Below, in pieces: positions 55,325 through 64,000 of a stretch of DNA of 64,000 bases. The position numbers and the translations under genes were made by a program. Below the pieces are notes generated by a model, which ran no database searches, was not told the DNA's origin, and saw nothing but the letters and a program-made list of their open reading frames with translations. Origin of the DNA: Podospora bellae-mahoneyi (lineage: Eukaryota; Ascomycota; Sordariomycetes; Sordariales; Podosporaceae); contig NC_085884.1 of assembly GCF_035222275.1 (NCBI RefSeq), positions 496,001 to 560,000 on the forward strand, given 5' to 3'. The first letter of the stretch is position 1; the number at the start of each line of letters is the position of its first letter.

Positions 55325-55335
55325 ATATCTATGTA
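55281..55335. repeat. TA-rich microsatellite
   Basis: Alternating AT/GT dinucleotides lie in the divergent promoter region, about 130 bp upstream of the 871-residue gene. Confidence 0.9.
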
Positions 55336-55357
55336 ATTTTTTTTGGGATCTTGGCAA

Positions 55358-55504
55358 CACGTGACGCGGCGAGATCTCTTGCCCCACCAGCCCGCTCGCT
55401 GGAAAATGAGAAATTGATCTTTTTCTCCTTGTCCCTGTCCTGCGCCTCGTGCTTCGCCACTGGCTGTCCCGGCGACACGGCCCCATCACGTGTGGCCAGC
55501 CAAT
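55358..55504. promoter_or_regulatory. Divergent promoter with two TCACGTG sites and a CCAAT box
   Basis: CACGTGA (55358-55364, TCACGTG on the minus strand) and TCACGTG (55486-55492) lie between the 871-residue gene and the bisphosphate nucleotidase. CCAAT is at 55500-55504 and a TATA-like AATAAATA at 55598-55605, about 90 bp before the nucleotidase ATG. In yeast TCACGTG is the Cbf1 site of sulfur genes including MET regulon members. Its use here is inferred. Confidence 0.5.
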
Positions 55505-55694
55505 GAGCCCCCATGACAGGCCTCGCGGCCGCCAACCGGGATGCCCTCATCATCATTCGAGGCCAGGCGACCTCACATGAGATTTGGAGAGCAAAAGAAT
55601 AAATACGATGCACATCCATCGTTTGCCGTCATTCAACCACTCTCATCTTCCACACTCTGAAGTTTATCAGAATCAAACAACACCGTAACACAAG

Positions 55695-57011
55695 ATGCAC
55701 ATATCACCACCCCCACCACCACCCCTCCTCCTCCCCTTGGAGGACACCACCCGTATAAACCACCACCACCAAAACAACAGCACCCACAACCTCACCCACG
55801 AACTCCTCATCGCCTCTCTCGCCATCCAGCGCGCCTCCCTCCTCACCAAACGCGTCCTCCAAACTCTCACCTCGAACAACAACCCCTCACCCTCACCAAC
55901 AACCTGCCCCTCCACCCCCGTAACCGGCCACCCCTTCTTCCCCTCCACCACCACCTGCCTCAACCCATCCTACGACCCCTCCTCCCGCCGCCTCTCCATC
56001 GCCAAACCCGACGCCTCCCCGGTAACGATAGCCGACTTTGCCTCCCAAGCGCTGCTCATCTCCACCATCCACCACCATTTCCCGTCCGACACCTTCATCG
56101 GGGAGGAAGACTCCTCCTCCCTCCGCCACAACCCCGACCTCTGCTCCCAGGTCTTTGATCTCGTCTCCACCACTTACCTCTCGGACCCTGCCGCGGAGGC
56201 GTTGCTGGGCCCGCGACCGGGGAGCATACCCGAGATGCTGGGGTTGATTGATCTGGGCTGTGGGAAGGGGACAAGGGGGAAGAGGTGCTGGAGTATGGAT
56301 CCCATTGACGGGACGAGCGCGTTTTTGAAAGGGGAGCAGTACGCTGTTAGCTTGGCGTTGTTGGATGGGGAGGGGAGGGAGCTGATGGGGTTGCTGGGCT
56401 GTCCTAATCTGGGGATCGGGGTGGTGGTCGGTGGGGGGAGGATTGAGGAGGCCGAGGTGGACAGGGAGGGGTGGGGGGTTATGTTGAGTGCTGTGCGGGG
56501 GGAGGGGTGCGCTCTTGTGAGATCGATGGGGAAGGCAGGGTTGAACAAGGTTGTCAAGAGGATCAACAGGCGAAAGGGGAAACAGCGGGAGATCAGGACG
56601 GAGGAGTTGCATTTTGTGGATTCGAGGGTGAGCTGTGCTACGGATAGCGGGATGGTGGAACAGCTTGCGAGGAGGGCCGGGGCGGGGAGGACGGGGGAGA
56701 GGACCGAGATTTACTCTTCGCACATGAGGTATGCGGCTATGGTTTTGGGAGGGCGGGAGTTTGTCCAGGTGAGGTTTCCGAAACGACCGAAAGGGGAGGC
56801 GGCGCCGTGGTGCGTCTGGGATCATGCGGGTTCACAGCTTATCTACACGGAGTCGGGGGCCGGGAAGGTGACAGACCTGGAAGGGAGACCGATAGATTTC
56901 GGGGCGGGGAGGAAGCTGACGAATAACTGGGGGCTGATCACGGCCGATGAGAGCGTGCATGGCAGGATGCTCGAGCTGGCGGGGGAGGTGCTGAAGGAGG
57001 CAGGGAGGTAG
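55695..57011 (+). CDS. 3'(2'),5'-bisphosphate nucleotidase (Hal2/Met22-like, inositol monophosphatase superfamily)
   Basis: A single-exon gene of 438 residues. After a low-complexity N terminus (about 1-35) come LAIQRASLLTKRVL and the metal-binding motifs GEED (136-139), DPIDGT (202-207) and WDHAG (375-379), the hallmarks of the Li+-sensitive phosphatases. Members remove the 3' phosphate of PAP or PAPS, by-products of sulfate assimilation, and are linked to salt tolerance. The protein is longer than yeast Hal2 (357 residues) because of the N-terminal extension and a loop near 60-95. It is head-to-head with the 871-residue gene and convergent with the CorA-like gene (119 bp apart). Motifs are intact; cytosolic location is likely. 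Confidence 0.9.
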   Translation: MHISPPPPPPLLLPLEDTTRINHHHQNNSTHNLTHELLIASLAIQRASLLTKRVLQTLTSNNNPSPSPTTCPSTPVTGHPFFPSTTTCLNPSYDPSSRRLSIAKPDASPVTIADFASQALLISTIHHHFPSDTFIGEEDSSSLRHNPDLCSQVFDLVSTTYLSDPAAEALLGPRPGSIPEMLGLIDLGCGKGTRGKRCWSMDPIDGTSAFLKGEQYAVSLALLDGEGRELMGLLGCPNLGIGVVVGGGRIEEAEVDREGWGVMLSAVRGEGCALVRSMGKAGLNKVVKRINRRKGKQREIRTEELHFVDSRVSCATDSGMVEQLARRAGAGRTGERTEIYSSHMRYAAMVLGGREFVQVRFPKRPKGEAAPWCVWDHAGSQLIYTESGAGKVTDLEGRPIDFGAGRKLTNNWGLITADESVHGRMLELAGEVLKEAGR

Positions 57012-57130
57012 ATGGATCTAGGGTTGCATTTTCTTCTCGACATCACATGGGCAGGCGTTTCGGTTCCAGATGATACCCCTCATGATAGACAGATATATAC
57101 ACATTACGATCAATCGTCAGATTGGCATCA

Positions 57131-60100
57131 TCACACTGACTTCCACCTCCACATTTTTGCAATCGTGCTCGCCCGACTCGGCCGTCTTCCTCCCTGTGGT
57201 TCCGCGCCGGCGTTCCGATGCAACGGCAACGCCCCGCTAGCCAGAGCAACACCATTCTCCTGATCTCTGATCTCCAGTTCTCTTCGTTTCTCAATCATAA
57301 ACTCTCGCAGAGCACGCGGTGAGGCGTTCGACAACTGTGTTGCAGTTCGGGCAGACTGTTTGCCCCCGACCTTGTTCGCAGCATCAAAGACGGCCCGGAA
57401 TGCAGAAAAAAATGCTGTCCGAGCCCAGGTGTTGAATGCGAGAGCCAGTGAGGCGCAGATGACGATACTTGATAGGACAACTGTGGCAGTACAACGTCAG
57501 CCGCTCGGCCCGTACCTACTCAAACGTCCGTATTTTGCTCCAAAAACTCACACATGTACACAAGTTGGGTACTCAGCCTCATGTAGCCCTCGTTTAACTC
57601 TTGCGCGTTCATGCCAAAGAAGGTGGCGAAGAAGGAAAGAGGAAGCTGATGATGTGCGCAGCTGGTCAGCACCCGTGTCACAAGGCTATAATATAGCGGA
57701 GGGAGGGGGGGGAGGGGCAGTGAGGAGGACAGGTCAGCTTACGAAGAAAATGGTCACCACGGTGAAGACGACAATCGATCTGCCTTGCACAACGCTCTCG
57801 TCTGCCCTGCGGATGGCGGCCTTGGCCTCGATAATTCCCGACTGCTGTTGCTTCATGTCGAGGAGTTCTCGCAGCTACAGGAATTGCTGTCAGCATACCC
57901 AGATCCGCGATAACGTCGTGATAGGAGGCAGTTACCTGGCTCCGAGTATTGGCCTGTCTCTTCTCCAAGTTCCAAAGCTCATCCCGGCGTAGTTTCATGT
58001 CCTCAATCAAAGCCGCTGCCCGTGCGAGGGCAGGCTTGAGATCAGAAGGGCCCTGAGATTCCGAGCTCATGGCCCTGAGCGCCTTCTCAAAGTCGCCCAT
58101 CACGGTTATCTGCTGGGTGAATATCTCTTGCATGATCTGAAGTTGGTCTATGAGGTTCTGCGCCTCCATCAGCACCGACCATTCGAACTTGATGTTGAGA
58201 GACTTTCTCAGCAGTTCCTCTGCCGTCTGGAGTGGGTCTTGGGTGTTCATTCTCTTGACATCTCTTCCAAAGCGTTCGTAAGCGTCGGTCTTCTTCTCTG
58301 ACTGGACGCCTTCCATGTCAGTGGCTGGCTTGCGGACGCACTGCCAGGTTGGTGAACTTACAATGCTTGAAATGGCAGAGCTAAACATGTCTACCACTTC
58401 GGGTCGGAGGTCAGGCTTGGTGCGGTCGAAGAACACTTTGGAACATTCGTCGATGATGATCAACGCCAAGTCGTAGACCGAGGTGATTTGGGCATGATCG
58501 ATGGCCCCCAGGTGATCTCGAATGGCGCGATGCACAGCAGACGGGTCTGGCTTATTGCGGCCCCACCGGCGGGGAAAGGCAGATAGAATGGTGTCTGTAA
58601 CTTTTCCTTAGCAAAAGTCTGGAGCCAAGTCGTAAGCAAGCAGCTCACTCTCGTCCAAGATCCACAGCCATAACTGGTCAACCATCACCACCCTTGGGAT
58701 AGCCTCTGGGTCACTTCTCATTTGCGTGGCCCGGTAAACAACTTGTTGACGATCTCTCTGCGTTGTGTCGTCAGCCGTCCAGTAGTAGTATTGCTCAAGC
58801 GTCCTGCGTGGGTGAAGGGGCGATGGAGAGTAAAGGTGGTTTGTAATCAGGCGCCAGTCTGCCGCTTCGTCTATGAGCTGATACAGCTTCGACGCCTGCC
58901 ACAGGTAGCTCCCGAGAGGCGATTGCGGCCTCCATGAGGGGGACCCTTCGTCCCACTCCCCGAATTCCGACGTGGTGCTGTTCATTCGTTGAGCTCGGGC
59001 TCGAGCTCTGTCGACAACGCTGCCCCAAGTCCCTTTCCGCTTGCTCAGACGCTCGTAAGCAAACTCCTCTTCGTTCTCGAGTCGTGTCTTGCGCATCACA
59101 TTGGTCATTCTAACAAGCCTCTTCTCGATTTCCCAGTGCAGGTAAGGCATCTGAACCTCTGGTCAGACCATGGGCAGTTGTCAGTGTCATCTGGAGGAGG
59201 CTCACTCACAAAAAGCACGACATCTTGCGGCTGCGAGGAAGAATGATGATACGCGTGTGTTGCAGACGCGGCCGGAGGCTTGGCTCCCTGCTTCGGCGGA
59301 GGGGACGGAATAAGAGCGCAACGGGGGCGTATCTGGCGTGAGTGAGGAGGCATGTGACTATCACCACCGCCTCGTTCTTGGCCGTGCCACAGCTCGCGCT
59401 TCAGAAGCTTCTCAGTATTCGACTCGGACTTCTTGGCCCCCGGCTGGAACAGCTTCCTCTGGTGCAGTCCTCGGTGAGCGTCAAACCGAGAGTCGTCTTC
59501 GCCATAGTATCGCGAGATGGCATCCTTGAGCTTGGTCAGCAAGCATACAGCGCCACGGACCGCATGATCTGCTCCATACCTCAACCCACTTCATGTTGTT
59601 AGCCTGAAGGTGAAAGTATCGTAGCTTTGTCCGGTCTTGGCTTCGTCTCAACGGTGTTTGCGTCTTGTCGTACAGAAGCTTCTGCACAGCAATCTTTTGG
59701 TGTGGAAATCTACCATGGCAGAGGGGATGATCCAAGTCCACGCCGCCTTTGCCCTTCTCAAACTGAATCAGCCAGCCATTGTAGCCGTAATTCGACACGG
59801 TGTGGTCATCGTCGATGCTGTCTTCCTGCGAGTAAAGACCCTCAATGTAGCTGTCGGGTGCCACTGATCGCTGAAGGCTGGTATACTGCTGAGTCGGCCA
59901 TTGCTGCACTTGCTTGAGAATGAGACGGTCCCGGTTATGCTGCTGCCGGCGGGCCCCAGATGACCTGGCAATCTCAACCTCGATACGGGGGAGATCCTCC
60001 TTGCAACGACGAGAAGCTCTCTCTCTCCAAGTGGTGTGAGCTCGTTGGAGAGACTCGAGCAGCGTGATCCGGTCAGATTGGGAGAGCCGATGGCCCGAGA

Positions 60101-60278
60101 AATAGTCCCTCAAGAAGCCGATGCGACGCAGCTCCTTTCTGACAATTTCTTTCTCCGGGCCGGAAAAGCTTGCATAGAGATCTTTTCTCTTGGAGAACCT
60201 GGCGGCGAGGAATGCTGCCCATGCGTCGATGATAGGCACGGGGTCAGCGTACTGGTCCTCGACGATGTACGGCTGCAT
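57131..60278 (-). CDS. CorA-like membrane protein (Mg2+ transporter-like), eight exons
   Basis: Exons (minus): 60278-59580, 59530-59210, 59150-58649, 58594-58362, 58301-57936, 57874-57743, 57645-57552, 57480-57131, giving 898 residues. All introns are 49-97 bp with GT donors and mostly CTGAC-type branch points. Landmarks: VVLFMPYLHWEIEKR around the second junction; RVVMVDQLWLWILDENTILSAFPRRWG (499-520), typical of this fungal family; a helical stretch (about 585-735); then two membrane helices, IVVFTVVTIFFLPLSFFATFF followed by the GMN motif (761-763) and VLSSIVICASLALAF (about 784-800). GMN is the selectivity motif of the CorA superfamily, so cation transport is possible, but many fungal members of this long type are uncharacterised. 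CTCAG precedes the first ATG, so an extra 5' exon cannot be excluded. Confidence 0.85.
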
Positions 60279-60627
60279 CTGAGTTCACGGGCCTCAACGG
60301 CGCGAGGGTGGTTTAGGGTGTCCCCAGCATCTGCGACGGAATAGTCGAGAGATGGATAGAGAGGAGGTTGGTGCCGGAGTTGGCGAGATTGAGGATGCGT
60401 TGTCGTGCAGAGTTGCAGATGCTGCGGCCCAATCCGAATGGCATGTTGCAGTGCTATGGCGAGACTTGGCGGGGTTCCCTCCCGCTGCACGTCGGGCGTC
60501 TTGTCACGTCCTATTCGCGGATACGGCGTGGCATGTTGGGGGCTTTGCAGCAACCATTGATCCACCTTTCCTTCTTCCGGAGGGGGTCTGCAGCATCGTA
60601 ATCTTGGTCAATTGTTGATCTCGGACA
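60279..60627. other. Upstream region of the CorA-like gene
   Basis: A 349-bp gap between two minus-strand genes. It may hold a further 5' exon (see the CorA-like entry); otherwise nothing is seen. Confidence 0.45.
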
Positions 60628-61346
60628 CTACATCAAGATACACGATTTAGAATCCTCGACCTGTTCCTGTTCTTGGAGACCTCTCGTCCCGGTGCCACAT
60701 TGTGACATGACTGTGCTCGAGAAAGGCCCCAAGTCCAGCTGTTTCAAGTCCACACATGTTCTTGCACCTGCTTCTGCTCCGGTTCTCTTGTTCCAAAACA
60801 TTCCACCCCTTGGTTCATTATTCGTGGCATCATTAGGCATTATCATGTTGCGTTTAATCGTCTCGTCATCCTCCAAGCCGTCGCCGACATCCTTGCTGAT
60901 CAGACGAATCGCACCCGCGCTGGCGCTGTCGGACCGTCAGCACTGGTTCAAGGCAAAGAACAGAAGAGATAGCAGGAAGGAAAAGCTGCAGGTTACCCAG
61001 GCTTGACAGAAAGCGACGGAGATGAAGATGGACTGCTCGTACTGGGAACCGTGATGTGGGATTCGCCTGAACAAGTTGAGCAGTAGTCGTTGCTATTGTT
61101 CGGCGCCCACACTACTTCCACAGGCCGAGGTGCAGGTATTGGGTAATAGGTACCTGAATACCACCACGCGTCCCAGTAGCAGCGCTTCACTGCCCAAAAG
61201 AACAAGAGAGCAAACACGACGCTTCCCAGGACGGCCAGCAGGATCACCACTCCTGATGTCTCTTCGGGTGTCGGTGGTGACGTGGATGTGCCATCTCGCA
61301 GTGCGAGTTTGGCCGTGGTCAATAAGGCATAGTATCCTGGCGGCAT
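60628..61346 (-). CDS. Small single-pass membrane protein, hypothetical
   Basis: Exons (minus) are 61346-60997 and 60925-60628, giving 215 residues; the 71-bp intron has donor GTAACC, branch GCTGAC and acceptor GACAG, phase 2. An N-terminal segment rich in Thr, Ser and Pro precedes a membrane helix GVVILLAVLGSVVFALLFFW (about 32-51). After it come KRCYWDAWWYSGTYYPIPAPRP and a Ser-rich stretch, then a hydrophilic tail. No family is recognised. Probably a type III or tail-facing protein without a cleavable signal. It lies upstream of, and in tandem with, the CorA-like gene. Confidence 0.65.
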
Positions 61347-61946
61347 ATTGTCGTAGTCATCCCCGAGGGCGTGTGCTCAAACAGGGCACTCTTCCACCGG
61401 GCAAGGAGAGGGTTGTTATTATCGAGGGCATTTTATGAGGTTGGCCCGAGAGAGCCGCAGCCCGGCCCGGTTGTTTGGTGATTGATTGCCTTGGGAGCAC
61501 CAGGGTAGCCATTGTTGCGCCATGCTCATTTCTGCAGTGGATTGTTGACATTGGTTGCTAGTCGTGGTCAACCGCATTTGAGGCTACACCTGGCGCCCTT
61601 CAGGTACACCTCACGGTTTGTCAACCTTGATGTTGAGATAAGCCTTGGAGCACCCTGGAATGCTGATGGAGCAACTGGTGTGTGCCCCATGGCCTAGAGA
61701 GCCAACTTGCACTATCTTCTTCCCTGCAAGATATGGCGCTTCAAAGTTAGCAGCAGATAGTTAGTGGGTTCTCTTATTCATCTGTCAACAACCCCTCATT
61801 GGCTCGCTTGGCCGATCACATCGCCGCCAGCAGATGCCCCCCACTCAGCGCAAACAACGGGCACTGGATGGATGAGGTGACGATTCCATCCCCTCTTCTC
61901 TTCTCTTCTCTTCTTCTCTCCATCCAACAGTCTTCCGTGGGTCAAA
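61347..61946. other. Divergent intergenic region
   Basis: About 600 bp between the small membrane protein and the amidohydrolase. A pyrimidine tract of TCTTC repeats (61892-61925) lies just before the amidohydrolase start, as common in fungal promoters. Confidence 0.5.
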
Positions 61947-64000
61947 ATGGACGTGGACGGAAAGCGCCGTCTGCCTCTTCAACAGCCCGTGCCCGGGCGT
62001 CCGCGCTGGCAAGGGCGCAGCAGCCGTCGGAGGACAGCTCGGAGAACAGCCGGCCTGTTGCTCTCAGCATGTTTGTGCTTTATCGCGTACGCCCAGTGGA
62101 GGCAGCTCCCACACTCACCATCTTCTGTGCCGCCGGCCGGCTCGGACATCACAGTACACGGCCTCTCGGTCAAGCGCCTGCAGGACGACCTTGCCACGTG
62201 TAGTGCCCTGCGCAAGAAACCTCAGGATCCCATCGGCCTCGGACGCAAGAAGAACAGCCGCTACATCGACGGCCATGCCCCCACGCTCGTCAAGAACGCC
62301 ACCGTCTGGGTTGGCGAACCAAAAGAAGGCACCGACCCCGAGGCTGCTCGCAACGGAAAAGGCTACGGCTGGATTCGCTCTGATGTCTACCTGGAATACG
62401 GACTCATTAAGAAGGTCGAGGCCGCCATCGACCTGTCCTCTGTCGCGTCTGACACCATCGTGTTCGACGCACGTGGCCGGCCCTTGACGGCCGGCATCAT
62501 CGACATGCACAGTCACGCTGGTGTGGGATCGCTGCCTAGTCTCTGGGGCAACGAGGATACCAACGAGATGTCGGCCAACATTAGTCCCTTTGTGCGTTCC
62601 ATCGACGCCCTTCACCCAGGTGACCCTCAGATCCAGGTGATCAAGTCCGGCGGCGTAACCACAAGTCTTGTGCTGCCAGGGTCCGGAAACAACATGGGCG
62701 GTGAGGCATACGTGATCAAGCACGCTGTTGGAAAGGCTGATGGGAGAAACGAGACAAGCGCAGCCGACCTGCTGGCTGATCCTGACCGGAACTGGAGGTA
62801 CATGAAGATGGCGTGCGGTGAGAATGCCAAACGAGTCTACGGAAGACCAGGAGAGGCGGGGCCAATGAGCAGGATGGGCGAGAGCTGGGACTTTCGCCAC
62901 GCCTTTGAACAGGCAACCAAAGTGGTGCGGGAGCAAGATGACTGGTGTGACGCCGCTGCGGCCCACGGCGTGTACAACCACAGGAGCTACCTTCCACAGG
63001 AGCTAAGGTGGGAGTCGCTCGGTGCTCTGTTACGCGGCCAGGTGCACCTGAACACGCACTGTTACACCATCAGCGATTTGGAGGCGTTCATCGACCACAC
63101 GAACGAGTTCAAGTTCAAGCTCCGAGCATTCCACCATGCCCACCAGACATTTTTGGTCCCCGAGGTGAGTGCTTGTCTGTGACATGATGGGTGTGTCGCC
63201 TCAAGACTAACGGTCTGCCAGATCCTCAAACGTGCCTATGGTGGAGACCCTCCTGCCTCCGCTTTGTTTGCGGATAACATGTATTACAAGGCCGAGGCCA
63301 ATGTTGCGAGCGAATTTGCTGGGAAAATGCTGTGGGACAGCGGCCTGACGCCCATCTATGTCAGCGACAACCCGGTGTTGAATGCCCAGCATGTTCTTTT
63401 CGAGGCTGCCAAAGCGTACAAATACGGTCTGCCATACCATGCGGCTCTTGCTTCCGTCACCGCAGCGCCCGCAGAGCGCCTCGGGTTCGGGCAGCGGCTG
63501 GGGAAGATCAAGCCCGGATATGACGCCGACATTGTGGTCTGGGACAGTGACCCGTTGAGCGTCGGTGCCGCGCCAGTCCAAGTTTGGATTGACGGAACAG
63601 CCCAGTTCGAGGACCCAGTGGAGTTGGACAAGCCGTCCGTGGAGCTTATTGTTCCCGACCAAGATCTTGGCCATCTCCCAGGCGAGCCTGTTCAGGCGGA
63701 CGAGGTGGTATTCACCGGGGTGACTCATGTCCTTCTCGACGAGACCAGTGTGGATCGCAAGATCGGTGCCAAGGGCATTGCTGTGGTCTTTTCCAAGGGC
63801 CAGTTGACCTGTCTTGGGGACTGTCAAGACGAACTGCAGGCCGCCACCAAGTCGAACACCCCCGTCATCCAGCTCAAGGACGGATACCTGACCGAGTCCT
63901 TTACGGCCTTTGGCTCCAAGATCGGCCTCAACGCTATTGACGCAGAGGATGATACCGACGACGGGCCGAATCCCAATACGTTTGTCCGAGCAGAGGACGG
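61947..64000 (+). CDS. Membrane-anchored amidohydrolase, 3' end beyond the window
   Basis: Exons are 61947-63164 and 63222 to the window end; the 57-bp intron has donor GTGAGT and acceptor GCCAG. At least 665 residues are encoded. An Arg-rich N terminus precedes a membrane segment (about 36-50), so the protein is probably a type II membrane or secretory-pathway protein. The metal-dependent hydrolase core has TAGIIDMHSHAG with the first metal ligands His188 and His190, a distal FHHAHQTFLVPE segment carrying later His ligands, VSDNPVLNAQ for the distal Asp, and the closing GKIKPGYDADIVVWDSDPLS typical of the superfamily. Members hydrolyse C-N bonds in cyclic amides and related compounds; the substrate is unknown. 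A further C-terminal domain appears to begin near 63690 and is cut by the window. Confidence 0.88.

Noticed and set aside
55893-56825. 310-residue minus-strand frame opposite the nucleotidase
   Set aside because: Pro/His-rich shadow of a GC-rich gene.

Overview
The window reads as nuclear DNA of a filamentous ascomycete, most likely a Sordariales-type Sordariomycete. This is an inference from short introns (about 48-120 bp) with GTRAGT-like donors and CTRAC branch points, C/G-ending codons, a 589-residue PiT phosphate permease close to Neurospora PHO-4, a fungal CorA-like protein, a Tad-type LINE, pogo and hAT elements, and transition-riddled repeats that look like RIP. Exon boundaries were worked out by reading frame and splice motifs only; there is no transcript evidence.

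Layout. 1-5.5 kb: secreted subtilisin-type protease and an old-yellow-enzyme oxidoreductase. 5.5-11.7 kb: a candidate zinc-deaminase-like protein, a small hypothetical gene, and two divergent paralogs of unknown function that share an intron position. 12.5-31.2 kb: a decayed repeat-rich block. It holds an F-box gene split by a hAT-like MITE with perfect 8-bp target duplications, a pseudogenised NB-ARC/TPR (NLR) gene fused to the F-box relic, an internally deleted pogo element with 50-bp inverted repeats, a Tc1/mariner relic, a heavily mutated Tad-like LINE between two diverged direct repeats, an intact SDR gene and a tRNA-Gly, and the 3' end plus LTR of a chromodomain Ty3/gypsy element. 31-35 kb: no convincing gene.

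35-52 kb: phosphate permease with a CACGTG box upstream, a large coiled-coil protein with degenerate tandem arrays upstream, a cytochrome P450, a small membrane protein, and a Ser/Gly-rich single-pass membrane protein with a CAA-repeat leader. 52-64 kb: a compact gene-dense end with an 871-residue coiled-coil protein carrying an internal beta-type repeat, a Hal2/Met22-like bisphosphate nucleotidase in head-to-head orientation with it (two TCACGTG sites between), an eight-exon CorA-like transporter-type protein, a small single-pass membrane protein, and a membrane-anchored amidohydrolase that runs off the end of the window.

The most unusual signals are: (i) short arrays with 19-22 bp units at six loci, three of which share one consensus; (ii) the deaminase-like gene; (iii) the MITE-split F-box gene joined to an NLR relic; (iv) two GC-AG introns; (v) the beta-repeat coiled-coil protein.
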